NCBI GenBank assembly: GCA_002421005.1
Contig: DIJC01000026.1
Coordinates: forward strand, 32,899 to 96,898
DNA from: Enterobacteriaceae bacterium UBA5654
GTDB taxonomy: Bacteria; Pseudomonadota; Gammaproteobacteria; Enterobacterales; Enterobacteriaceae
Direction of reading: 5' to 3'
DNA: 64,000 bases
The position numbers were made by a program, and so were the translations under genes. This document shows, one piece after another, positions 1 to 7,971 of this stretch. The notes beneath the pieces are model-generated. The model ran no database searches. It was not told the DNA's origin and was given only the letters and a program-made list of their open reading frames with translations. The first letter of the stretch is position 1. Every line of letters starts with the position of its first letter.

Positions 1-922
1 TCGCCGCAATGCGGGTAATGGCGCGGCCGTGAAGCTGCGGATAGATCTGCCGGGCCGTTTCAATCGAGGCGTGCGTGCCCCGGCAACTGGCGTAAAGTTT
101 GTAGCCGTTGGTCAGCAGTTCCCAGCTTTCGCCGAAATCGAGCGGCGGGATCTCCGCGCTGCCGTCCTGGATAAAGTTTTTCACCCAGCCATCGGCTTCG
201 TAAAAATGCTGTGCGCCGACGAAACCTTCCGCCGCCAGCTGCGCGGCGAGGATACCGTCCATCGCGGCTTTACCGGCATGAAAAGGTTTGCCGTGCGTAC
301 CGGACGATTTTTGCAGCCCGCCCATCATGGTGGCCGCCGCGCCGAGGGCGTTGCGGATCTGCTCTTCGTTAAGCCCCAGCACCGAGGCCGCGACCGCTGT
401 CGCCCCGGCGCGTCCGACAATCGCGGTGGGATGAAATCCCCGGCGCTGCAAATTGCGCCCGACGCCCGGCACCCAGCCACCGCCGAGCTTCGCCATCACT
501 TCAAAGCCCGCGATAAACGCGCGTAATACCCGCTCCTCACTCACCGGATGCGCCTGCGCCATCGCCAGCGCGGTGGACCAGCAGGGTCCGCCCGGATGAC
601 CGGCTCCCGCCGGGTGGGTATCATCGTAATCTGCCGCGTGCGCCATCGTCGCATTGACCAGCGCCGCCAGCGCGGGTGTGGTGGTGCTGCCGAAAAAAAT
701 TCGCGCTGCGCCCTGGGCATTCCAGCTTTTCGCCACCTGGCGCACCGCGCGCACTGCATCATCATTTACCGCGCCCAGCGCCACGCCTAAATAGTCAATC
801 AGCGCGCGTTTCGCTTCGTGCAATACCGACGCCGGGATCGCCTGCTCGTGTGCGTGATGGATAAAATGGCTAAGTTGCGCGCCCCTGGTCGGGATCAGTT
901 GTGCCGTGTCTGTTATGGTCAT
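1..922 (-). CDS. MmgE/PrpD family protein (N-terminal part, cut by window edge)
   Basis: The frame reads leftward from ATG at 922 without a stop to the window edge, giving about 307 residues that start MTITDTAQLIPTRG. The pattern is that of the MmgE/PrpD fold: an early DYLGVALGA segment, HAADYDDTHP near residue 95, HPGGPCW, and a GFHPTAIVG stretch. The family includes 2-methylcitrate dehydratase and cis-aconitate decarboxylase, so a dehydratase or decarboxylase acting on a tricarboxylic acid is possible, but the substrate cannot be read from the sequence. No prpB, prpC or prpE is next to it on the visible side. It is transcribed away from a GntR regulator, which probably controls it. The C-terminus lies outside the window. 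Confidence 0.85.
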   Translation of the reverse strand, partial: MTITDTAQLIPTRGAQLSHFIHHAHEQAIPASVLHEAKRALIDYLGVALGAVNDDAVRAVRQVAKSWNAQGAARIFFGSTTTPALAALVNATMAHAADYDDTHPAGAGHPGGPCWSTALAMAQAHPVSEERVLRAFIAGFEVMAKLGGGWVPGVGRNLQRRGFHPTAIVGRAGATAVAASVLGLNEEQIRNALGAAATMMGGLQKSSGTHGKPFHAGKAAMDGILAAQLAAEGFVGAQHFYEADGWVKNFIQDGSAEIPPLDFGESWELLTNGYKLYASCRGTHASIETARQIYPQLHGRAITRIAA

Positions 923-990
923 TAGTGTTTCCCTGGTGCTGACACACAAAATAATGCTTATAAAACAATACGATGATTTATTGAATTCAT

Positions 991-1000
991 TTGTATACAA
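991..1000. promoter_or_regulatory. Palindromic GntR-type operator candidate
   Basis: The perfect palindrome TTGTATACAA lies in the 254-bp gap between the divergent MmgE/PrpD gene and the FCD-type GntR gene. Operators of FadR/FCD-subfamily regulators often have a TNGTATACNA-like core, so this is a plausible binding site for the adjacent regulator. It sits about 70 bp upstream of the MmgE/PrpD start, within promoter range. The palindrome is seen directly; the role is inferred. Confidence 0.5.
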
Positions 1001-1176
1001 TGAAACATATCGTCAACATACCAGCGTCAGGATAAAGCTCAAAAGACGATTTTTAGATATGCTAAGAACAAAATGAGCGATAAATCCGCATTTACTGTGG
1101 CAATATGACGCTACTCTCAGTGGCCTGTAATCGGCTCATCGCGGCCGCGTAAAATGGATAAATACCTCGAAAAATT

Positions 1177-1830
1177 ATGAACTTAAAAGCTGCCCATCAC
1201 GATGTGACAATGTCACCTTTTGAGATACTGATCGCTGCCATTGAGCGGGGCGATCTCCTGCCAGGAGAACGTCTTCAGGAAACCCGGCTGGCGGAACAGT
1301 TTGGTCTGAGCCGCACGCCGATCCGCGAAGCCCTGCACCGTCTCGAAACGCTCGGTCTTGCCGAGCCGGGTCCGCAGCGCGGTCTGATTGTTGCCAGCAT
1401 CAGCTACGAGCGGCTACGCCAGCTGTTTGCCGTGCGCGAAGGGCTGGAAAAGATGGCCATTCAACTGGCGGTATCGGCGGCCTCCGACGAGGAAATTGCC
1501 CTGCTGCAAAGAATGGTGGATAGCGAAAAAACGCTCACCGACAGCAAAGCGCTGCACGATCATAACCGGCTGTTTCATCGTCAGATCTACCGCTCGACCC
1601 ATAACCCGTATCTGAATGAAATGCTTGATAACTTGCGCATCCACCTCTCCCTGCTGCGCGGCACCACTTACGCCCTGACCGACCGCGCGGAAGAGGCCAA
1701 ATGCGAGCACCAGGCGATTGTCGCCGCCCTCGCCCTGCGCGACGCGGAGGCCGCCAGCGCAGCGGCCTGCCAGCATATTCGCAATGGTTACCGTGCGCGA
1801 CTGGCGATTATTAGTCAGTCAGAGGGGTGA
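1177..1830 (+). CDS. GntR-family regulator, FCD subfamily
   Basis: A 217-residue transcription regulator. Residues about 12-75 form the winged helix-turn-helix, with the typical LAEQFGLSRTPIREALHRLETLGL recognition region. Residues about 80-205 form an all-helical FCD ligand domain with the spaced acidic and His residues (DHNRLFHRQIY, CEHQAIV, CQHIRNGY) that bind a metal and a carboxylate effector in this subfamily. It is divergent from the MmgE/PrpD gene and probably represses it and itself through the palindrome at 991-1000. FCD regulators usually sense organic acids, which fits an MmgE/PrpD target. Confidence 0.9.
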   Translation: MNLKAAHHDVTMSPFEILIAAIERGDLLPGERLQETRLAEQFGLSRTPIREALHRLETLGLAEPGPQRGLIVASISYERLRQLFAVREGLEKMAIQLAVSAASDEEIALLQRMVDSEKTLTDSKALHDHNRLFHRQIYRSTHNPYLNEMLDNLRIHLSLLRGTTYALTDRAEEAKCEHQAIVAALALRDAEAASAAACQHIRNGYRARLAIISQSEG

Positions 1831-1864
1831 GACTGGCGGGGGCGTGTGGTGCGCGTCTGCCCCC

Positions 1865-2401
1865 TCACTTTCGCCGGGCATCTCTTTCGCCTTCCCAATA
1901 CTCACCGAGCGGCGGCGTTAGTCCATTGAGCGGGTCGCGCTCCGGGAAAGGCAGCGCGGCAATGCGTGCCAGTCGCTGCGGGCTGGCGGCGTCTCTGCAC
2001 AAATCGTAATCCAGTTGCCCTTCTGGATACGCGCCGACGACCAGAAAATCCTCCGAGGCGGTCAGCCGTCGATGGCCGGTGCCAGCGGGGAGCAAAAGCG
2101 CGTCGCCCGTTTTCACCTCAAACTCTTTCCCGCCTGGCCCGCCGAGCAGCAGACGCGCCGATCCCGCCGCTATGCCCAGCACTTCGTGGGCGTTGGAGTG
2201 GTAGTGATGATAGTCAAAAATGCCGTCGCGCCACTGCGGCGGCCAGCCGTTGTCGGCGAAGCGCTGTTCAAAGCGGCTGGCAATGTCGCCGTCGGTAAAA
2301 AACTGTTTGTAAATCAATACCGGCAACCGGGGATGATTAGGCACCCAGTCATGGGCGGCGAAATGCTGGGTCAGGGGTAAAACGGGCTGGCGTGCGGACA
2401 T
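1865..2401 (-). CDS. Cupin-domain protein
   Basis: A 178-residue soluble protein with one cupin barrel. Cupin motif 1 is visible around residues 65-85 (DYHHYHSNAHEVLGI then a Gly-rich turn), giving His and Glu metal ligands, and motif 2 around 97-110 (GDALLLPAGTGH). Size and sequence resemble the YjlB-like cupin family, whose role is not established. It may be a small metal-dependent enzyme or a binding protein. It lies 77 bp downstream of the CGNR regulator gene on the same strand and may be co-transcribed with it. Confidence 0.8.
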   Translation of the reverse strand: MSARQPVLPLTQHFAAHDWVPNHPRLPVLIYKQFFTDGDIASRFEQRFADNGWPPQWRDGIFDYHHYHSNAHEVLGIAAGSARLLLGGPGGKEFEVKTGDALLLPAGTGHRRLTASEDFLVVGAYPEGQLDYDLCRDAASPQRLARIAALPFPERDPLNGLTPPLGEYWEGERDARRK

Positions 2402-2478
2402 CGGTCTTCTCCGTTGACGATCGACATCCGTTAACTTTAGCAGTTATTGCCGAAACGCTCCGGCGGGCAGGCGACGGA

Positions 2479-3060
2479 CTATTTCTGCTGCTGGCGGAAA
2501 CGCGCCACTTTCGCCCGGTTGCCGCACAGCGCCATGCTGCACCAGCGTCGGCGATGCGATTTGGTGCGATCGTAAAACCACAGCGTGCATTCCGGGTGCT
2601 CGCACTTTCTTACCAGCGCAAAGTCTTCCTGCGCCAGCAGCGACGCCGCCAGTTCAGCGACCGGTGCCAGCAGCCGGGTCGGTGCCGGGCTGGCGAAGAT
2701 CCGCGTGACGTGCAGTTTTCCGCCTTCATCGCGGAGAAGCTGCGGATAGCTGACGGCGGACGCCAGAAAACAGTTGAGTTTTTCCGCGTCCACCGGCTGG
2801 CCCGCTTTTTTCTGCGCGACCAGCGCCCGGATGATTTCGCGCAGCTGTCGCGCCTCATTCAGCAGTTCGCCGGGTGCAGCCCTCGTCGCGTCGGCATCGG
2901 TCATCAGCCCGGTATGGCGCAGCCAGGCCAGAACGTCGTCATCCGACTGCCAGTAATCACGCGGCTGGCCGTTTTCCTGCGCCACCGTGTTAAGAAAATC
3001 CAGCGCGCCGTGATCGCCGAGAAACAGCGCGGCAGACGCAGTCTGCGATTCAGAAGTCAT
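2479..3060 (-). CDS. CGNR zinc-finger regulator (ABATE domain)
   Basis: A 193-residue protein with an N-terminal ABATE-type stress or ligand domain (LGDHGALDFLNTV near residue 15) and a C-terminal CGNR zinc finger. Likely zinc ligands are Cys153/Cys158 and Cys174/Cys179, two C-x4-C pairs, with the family-naming CGNR at 179-182 and a basic tail. Proteins of this type are presumed DNA-binding regulators. It is divergent from an alpha/beta hydrolase gene across a gap with two equal inverted repeats, the most likely operators for this protein. Confidence 0.88.
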   Translation of the reverse strand: MTSESQTASAALFLGDHGALDFLNTVAQENGQPRDYWQSDDDVLAWLRHTGLMTDADATRAAPGELLNEARQLREIIRALVAQKKAGQPVDAEKLNCFLASAVSYPQLLRDEGGKLHVTRIFASPAPTRLLAPVAELAASLLAQEDFALVRKCEHPECTLWFYDRTKSHRRRWCSMALCGNRAKVARFRQQQK

Positions 3061-3112
3061 GGGATATCTCCGCGATAAGCATTTGCCGCAGTGTACACTC
3101 TCCCCGTCATCT

Positions 3113-3144
3113 TGTAACCCTTAAAAAACATTTGACAGGTTACA
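3113..3144. promoter_or_regulatory. Inverted repeat operator candidate, copy 1
   Basis: TGTAACC at 3113-3119 is mirrored by GGTTACA at 3138-3144, half-sites 25 bp apart start to start. A consensus -35 hexamer, TTGACA (3132-3137), abuts the right half-site, followed at 16 bp by CATACT (3154-3159) as a possible -10 for the rightward hydrolase gene. Binding here would cover the promoter. The repeat is seen; the regulator (CGNR protein) is inferred. Confidence 0.6.
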
Positions 3145-3166
3145 ACTTTGCCGCATACTGAAAGAC

Positions 3167-3198
3167 AGTAACCCCAAAAACACATTTTAACAGTTACA
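3167..3198. promoter_or_regulatory. Inverted repeat operator candidate, copy 2
   Basis: AGTAACC at 3167-3173 and AGTTACA at 3192-3198 repeat the first site with exactly the same 25-bp half-site spacing, 54 bp further on. The right half lies about 16 bp before the hydrolase start codon, so a protein bound here would sit on the transcript start or leader. Slightly less symmetrical than copy 1. Confidence 0.55.
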
Positions 3199-3213
3199 AC
3201 CCGGAGCCGTGCT

Positions 3214-4098
3214 ATGACTATGAATACTCACTACCCTGTCCATTACCGTTTTGCTGAGGCCGACGGCGTGCGCGTGTTTTATCGCGAGGCCGGAGAGCCT
3301 GCCCATCCCACCCTGCTGTTGCTGCATGGATTCGGCGCGTCCTCGCATCAGTTCCGCGAATTAATCCCGCTGCTGGCGGATAAATTTCATCTCGTCGCCC
3401 CGGATTTACCGGGCTTTGGTTTTACTGAAGTGCCGTCAGCGCGTGATTATCACTATACCTTCGATGCGCTGGGCCAGACCCTGACCGCCTTTGTGGATGC
3501 GCTGGCGCTGGAGCAGTACGCTCTGTACGTGTTCGATTATGGCGCACCCGCCGGGCTGCGGCTGGCGCTGAATCACCCGGAGCGGGTGACGGGGATCGTG
3601 TCACAGAACGGCAATGCGTATCTGGAAGGACTGGGCGAGGCGTGGGACCCGGTGCGCGCCTACTGGCAGGAGCCGTCGGCGGCAAATCGTCAGACGGTGA
3701 GCGATGCGGTGATGAATCTCGACGGCATCCGCTGGCAATACGTTCACGGCGTGCAGGAGCCGGAGCTTATCGCGCCGGAAACCTGGTTCCTCGCCACAAA
3801 AATGATTGAGCAAACGGGAAACAAGGACATCCAGCTCGATCTGTTTCTTGATTACGCCAATAACCTGACGCGCTACCCCGATTTCCAGGCCTTTTTCCGC
3901 CAGGCGCAGTTGCCGACGCTGGTGATCTGGGGCGAGCACGATCCGTTTTTTATTCCGCCGGGCGCGCACGCCTGGCAGCGTGACAACCCTCGCGCGGTGG
4001 TTGAGCTGCTCGACAGCGGGCACTTCGCGCTGGAAACCCACGTCGCGCATATCGCCAGACGTATCCGCGAGGTGCTCGGCAGCGAGCAGCAGGACTAA
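3214..4098 (+). CDS. Alpha/beta hydrolase with Asp nucleophile
   Basis: A 294-residue cytoplasmic alpha/beta hydrolase. The oxyanion motif HGFG is at 38-41, the nucleophile elbow reads V-F-D-Y-G with Asp108 in place of Ser, the acid is probably Asp243 (GEHDPF) and the base His270 (SGHFALE). An Asp nucleophile is typical of haloalkane dehalogenases and epoxide hydrolases rather than esterases, so hydrolysis of an epoxide or C-halogen bond, or a similar reaction, is likely; the substrate is unknown. The start at 3214 (MTMNTHY) has a GGAG upstream; Met3 is an alternative. The gene overlaps the end of the convergent MFS gene by 4 bp. Confidence 0.85.
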   Translation: MTMNTHYPVHYRFAEADGVRVFYREAGEPAHPTLLLLHGFGASSHQFRELIPLLADKFHLVAPDLPGFGFTEVPSARDYHYTFDALGQTLTAFVDALALEQYALYVFDYGAPAGLRLALNHPERVTGIVSQNGNAYLEGLGEAWDPVRAYWQEPSAANRQTVSDAVMNLDGIRWQYVHGVQEPELIAPETWFLATKMIEQTGNKDIQLDLFLDYANNLTRYPDFQAFFRQAQLPTLVIWGEHDPFFIPPGAHAWQRDNPRAVVELLDSGHFALETHVAHIARRIREVLGSEQQD

Positions 4099-5294
4099 TT
4101 AACCGACGGCGCGACGTTAACCCGTCGCGCTATCAGCAGCGCGGCGAGCAGCATCAGCACACCCGCAGCAATAAATACGCCGTGGATGCCGCTGAGCGAG
4201 AACATCGCCCCGCCGCCTGCCGCGCCCATGGCAATTGCCGACTGGACGGATGCGACCACCATTCCCCCGGCGCTTTCGGCCTGATCGGGCACCGACCGTG
4301 CCACCCAGTTTGACCAGGCGACCGGAATGCCGCCGAAGGCCAGTCCCCACAGCGCCACCAGCAGCGTTTGCCCGGTGAGCGTGACGGGTAACAGCACCAG
4401 CGCCAGCGCCGCCGCGCCCACCAGCGCGGGCATCAGTACCAGCGTGCCGCGCGGAAGACGCTCAAGCAGCCAGCCCGCCAGCAGCGTTCCGGCAAAATTA
4501 GCGATCCCAAAGCCCAGCAGCATCAGCGCCAGCCCCTGCGCGCTGACGCCGCTGGTGCTTTCCAGAAAAGGCCGGACGTAGGTAAATAATGCAAAGTGTC
4601 CGGTATGGACCAGCACGCAGCCCAGCATCCCCATTGCAATTCCCGGTCGCAGCAGCACTTCCAGCACGGTACGCAGGCGGGACGGTTTATGCGGCGGCAG
4701 CGCCGGGAGGGTCATAAACTGGAACACCAGCGTCACCGCCCCAACCGCCGCCGCGGCGATAAACGCGCTGCGCCAGCCAAACAGCCCGCCCATGTAACTG
4801 CCGAGCGGCACCGCAACCACCGTCCCGACCGCCACGCCGCTAAAGATAATCGACAGCGCCCTTGGCAGCAGCGCGGAAGGCACCAGCCGCATCGCTACCG
4901 CCGCCGCCATGCTCCAGAAACCGCCGAGCGCAATCCCCAGCAGAATGCGCATCAGCAGCAACACCAGCAGGCTTGAGGAGAAGGCCACCAGCAGGTTGGA
5001 AGCGATCATTAATGTCGAGAACATCAGCAGTACCGTTCGGCGATCGATGCTGCGCGTCAGTCCCGGCACCAGCAGCCCGGCAAACAGTGCCACGCCCGCC
5101 GTAACGGTGACGGCCTGCCCTGCCAGCGCTTCAGAAACGCCTAACCCCTGCGCCATTGGCGTCAGCAGGCTGGCGGGAAGATACTCCGCCGTTAATAAAC
5201 CAAAGACGCCCATGGCGAGGGAAAATACCGCCATCCATGCAGGCGTGGCGTTCTCTGCCGGATGCGCAGCGCTGTCGCAAACTGTTTGACTCAT
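4095..5294 (-). CDS. MFS transporter, DHA1 (AraJ/NepI-like) family
   Basis: A 399-residue inner-membrane protein with about 12 hydrophobic segments. The opening AEYLPASLLTPMAQGLGVSE and the following GQAVTVTAGVALFAGLL are typical of the AraJ/NepI/YdhP group of drug:H+ antiporters, and a basic cytoplasmic loop (RSIDRR) follows TM2. These are small-molecule or nucleoside exporters. It is divergent from an AraC-type regulator 62 bp away, a common arrangement for inducible efflux. The exported compound cannot be told. Confidence 0.85.
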   Translation of the reverse strand: MSQTVCDSAAHPAENATPAWMAVFSLAMGVFGLLTAEYLPASLLTPMAQGLGVSEALAGQAVTVTAGVALFAGLLVPGLTRSIDRRTVLLMFSTLMIASNLLVAFSSSLLVLLLMRILLGIALGGFWSMAAAVAMRLVPSALLPRALSIIFSGVAVGTVVAVPLGSYMGGLFGWRSAFIAAAAVGAVTLVFQFMTLPALPPHKPSRLRTVLEVLLRPGIAMGMLGCVLVHTGHFALFTYVRPFLESTSGVSAQGLALMLLGFGIANFAGTLLAGWLLERLPRGTLVLMPALVGAAALALVLLPVTLTGQTLLVALWGLAFGGIPVAWSNWVARSVPDQAESAGGMVVASVQSAIAMGAAGGGAMFSLSGIHGVFIAAGVLMLLAALLIARRVNVAPSVN

Positions 5295-5356
5295 CGTAAA
5301 ACTTCCTGAAAAGAGTATCGGAAAGGTGATTCTGGACGCTATCGCCAGGACGGTCT

Positions 5357-6367
5357 ATGATAGTGCCTCCCTGTTTTTTGACCGAAACGCCTGAAATGAG
5401 CCAACAACCGCCTTTTGCCCTTTCTTCAGAACTGATTAGCGAGCTGCTTACCGGAATGCGTCTGCGCGGCGTGGACTACCGGCGGGTGCAAACCGGGCCG
5501 GAGTTTGGCCTTGATTTTACCGCCCGTCCCGGCGGCGCTTACTTCCATTTTCTCGCCGTCGGCACCGCGCTTCTGCGCACCGGAGACGGGCAACTGCATC
5601 ACCTGTGCGCCGGAAACGCGGTGTTTCTGCCACGCGGCGGGCGGCACCAGATCCTCTCCGCTGCGGAAATGCCGGTGCAGTGCATTAACAGCTTTGACGC
5701 CGCGCCGCTCGCCGAGACGGTGTGCGCGGTAAAAGCCTGCAGCGGGAGCGAAACCCGCCCCGGCGCGGTGTTCTTTTATGGCTGTATGGAGTTCGATCTC
5801 GGCGGAATGCAGGGGCTTGGCCCGCTGATGCCGAATCTGATGCTGGTGGATACCACCAGCGGGCGCTATCCCGGACTGGTGCCGATCCTTGAGTCGATGC
5901 AGGGGGAAATCTGTTCCACCCGCGTCGGCTATGCCGGAATTCTGGCCCGCCTCGCCGATGTGGTGGCGGCGATGATCGTTCGCGGCTGGGTGGAGTGTGG
6001 TTGCGATAACGCTTCCGGGCTGGTCGCCGCGCTACGCGATCCCCGACTGGCGCGGGCGATCCTCGCGCTACACCGCCAGCCAGGGCGCGACTGGACGGTC
6101 AGCGAACTGGCGGCGGAGTGCCATATTTCCCGCTCAGTGTTCGCCGAACGCTTTCAGGCCACCATCGGCGTGCCGCCCCAGCGCTACGCCACCGAGTTGC
6201 GAATGCATCTGGCAAGCCAGTGGCTGACGGAGCACCGGCTGCCGATTGAAACGGTGGCGCAGCGGCTGGGCTACACCTCTCAGGCCGCCTTCAGCCGCGC
6301 GTTTAAGCGCGTCACCGGACAGCCGCCGGGAGCCAGCCGCCAGAAGGTTCAGAAGCCCACCGCCTGA
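5357..6367 (+). CDS. AraC-family regulator with cupin sensor domain
   Basis: A 336-residue regulator. The N-terminal half is a cupin-like sensor (GGAYFHFLAVGTALL, then FLPRGGRHQIL). The last ~100 residues carry two helix-turn-helix motifs (WTVSELAAECHISRSVFAERF and PIETVAQRLGYTSQAAFSRAF), the AraC/XylS DNA-binding domain. It is divergent from the MFS exporter and is probably its activator. Start choice is uncertain: ATG 5357 has AGGA upstream, but 5396 (MSQQPP) is also good and a TATGAT -10-like hexamer overlaps 5357. The 3' end overlaps the convergent GGT-like gene by 19 bp. Confidence 0.85.
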   Translation: MIVPPCFLTETPEMSQQPPFALSSELISELLTGMRLRGVDYRRVQTGPEFGLDFTARPGGAYFHFLAVGTALLRTGDGQLHHLCAGNAVFLPRGGRHQILSAAEMPVQCINSFDAAPLAETVCAVKACSGSETRPGAVFFYGCMEFDLGGMQGLGPLMPNLMLVDTTSGRYPGLVPILESMQGEICSTRVGYAGILARLADVVAAMIVRGWVECGCDNASGLVAALRDPRLARAILALHRQPGRDWTVSELAAECHISRSVFAERFQATIGVPPQRYATELRMHLASQWLTEHRLPIETVAQRLGYTSQAAFSRAFKRVTGQPPGASRQKVQKPTA

Positions 6368-7971
6368 CCGTCGCGGCGGCTGTCGCTGGCGGCGACGTAA
6401 CCGTGGCTGCTGTCGGCGGAAAGTTTCCAGATAAACTGGCCGGACCCAAAATCCATATACGGATCGTTGACCGATTTAAACTGATGCCCGCGCGCGCGAA
6501 GCTGCTCTGTTACCCCGGCATCGAAGCGCGTTTCCAGATCGAGGGTGAAATCGCGGTTGACCTTCCAGCGCGGCGCATCGCAGGCGGCCTGCGGCTGCTG
6601 CTGATAGTCCAGCATCCGCACCAGCGTTTGCACATGTCCCTGCGGCTGCATGTCTCCGCCCATCACGCCAAAGCTCATTTGCGGCAGTCCGTCTTTGGTC
6701 AGGAAGCCGGGAATGATGGTGTGGAACGGCCGTTTCCCCGGCGCGACGACGTTGGCCGAACGCGGATCGCTGGAGAACCCGGCGCCCCGGTTTTGCAGGC
6801 TGATACCGTATTCCGGCACCACCACCCCGGAACCAAATCCCATATAGTTCGACTGAATAAACGAAACCATCATTCCGCTTTCGTCGGCGGTGGTCAGATA
6901 AACGGTGCCACCGCTGGCAGGCATTCCTGGCTGCGGCAGGCTGGCGCGGCGGGGATCGATCAGTTTCGCGCGCTCCGCCAGGTAGCCGTCATCCAGCATT
7001 TGCTCTGGGGTGATGTCCATCGAACGTGGATCGGCCACGTACTGGTAAAGGTCGGCAAAGGCCAGCTTCATGGCTTCAATTTGCAGATGCTGTGACGTGA
7101 CGCTGTCACATGGGTGGCTGGCAAGGTCGAAATGCTCCAGAATCCCCAGCGCAATGAGCGCGGCGATCCCCTGTCCGTTGGGCGGCAGTTCGTGAACATC
7201 ATAACCACGATAGCGTCGCGAGATCGGCGTGACCCATTCCGGCTGGTAGCGGGCAAAATCCGCCGCGCTGAGCGGGACGTCGCTTTTGGCGGCGAAGCCC
7301 GCGATGGCTTCGGCAATTTCGCCTTCATAAAAGGCGCGTGCGCCCTGGTCTGCCAGAATGCGCAGGGTGCGGGCGGCGTCGGACAAAACAAATTTTTCGC
7401 CGACGGCGGGTGCGCGCCCCTCAGGCATAAAAGTGCGGGCAAAGCCGGGCTGTTCGCGCAGCAATGGCACCGCCGCCTGCCATTTTCGCGCCACCATCGG
7501 GGCAAGGGTGACGCCGCGCTCGGCGATGTCGATGGCGCTTTCCATCAGGCGGGAGAACGGCAGTTTACCGAAACGGGCGTGCAGCGCCCCCCAGGCAGCC
7601 ACCGCGCCGGGAATGGTGACGCTGTCCCAGCCGCGCTCCGGGCGACGGGCGTGCCCGCGCGCATCAAGCCCGTAACGGCGCGCAAACCACGCCGGCTGCC
7701 AGTGGGAAGGCGCGGTGCCGGAAGCGTTCAGGCCGTGCAGTTGCTGCCCGTCCCAGATCATTGCAAAGGCATCGCTGCCGAGGCCGTTGGAGACCGGCTC
7801 AACGATCGTCAGCGTCGCCGCCGCCGCTATCGCCGCGTCCACCGCGTTACCACCGCTGATAAGTATCTGATTGCCCGCCTGTGCCGCCAGCGGGTGCGAG
7901 GTCGCCACCACGTTACGGGCAAACAGCGGCGTGCGGGTGGTCGGATAAGGGTTGTCCCAGTTAAAAATCAT
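6349..7971 (-). CDS. Gamma-glutamyltransferase-like Ntn hydrolase, no signal peptide
   Basis: A 540-residue member of the GGT/cephalosporin-acylase family, which self-cleaves to expose an N-terminal Thr nucleophile. The early segment SHPLAAQAGNQILISGGNAVDAAIAA is the family hallmark, and the predicted processing site is before Thr356 in SGGTVYL. The substrate-pocket region YGISLQNRGAGF and the GGDMQPQGHVQ segment are present. Unlike classical periplasmic Ggt there is no signal peptide, so it should be cytoplasmic. It is the last gene of the nine-gene operon; its start overlaps the ligase stop by 4 bp. It probably hydrolyses a gamma-glutamyl or other amide bond of an imported compound; the substrate is unknown. 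Confidence 0.88.
   Translation of the reverse strand: MIFNWDNPYPTTRTPLFARNVVATSHPLAAQAGNQILISGGNAVDAAIAAAATLTIVEPVSNGLGSDAFAMIWDGQQLHGLNASGTAPSHWQPAWFARRYGLDARGHARRPERGWDSVTIPGAVAAWGALHARFGKLPFSRLMESAIDIAERGVTLAPMVARKWQAAVPLLREQPGFARTFMPEGRAPAVGEKFVLSDAARTLRILADQGARAFYEGEIAEAIAGFAAKSDVPLSAADFARYQPEWVTPISRRYRGYDVHELPPNGQGIAALIALGILEHFDLASHPCDSVTSQHLQIEAMKLAFADLYQYVADPRSMDITPEQMLDDGYLAERAKLIDPRRASLPQPGMPASGGTVYLTTADESGMMVSFIQSNYMGFGSGVVVPEYGISLQNRGAGFSSDPRSANVVAPGKRPFHTIIPGFLTKDGLPQMSFGVMGGDMQPQGHVQTLVRMLDYQQQPQAACDAPRWKVNRDFTLDLETRFDAGVTEQLRARGHQFKSVNDPYMDFGSGQFIWKLSADSSHGYVAASDSRRDGQAVGF

Noticed and set aside
2392..3078. A 228-codon plus-strand frame over the CGNR gene
   Set aside because: The opposite strand encodes a convincing CGNR protein with zinc ligands; this frame has none.
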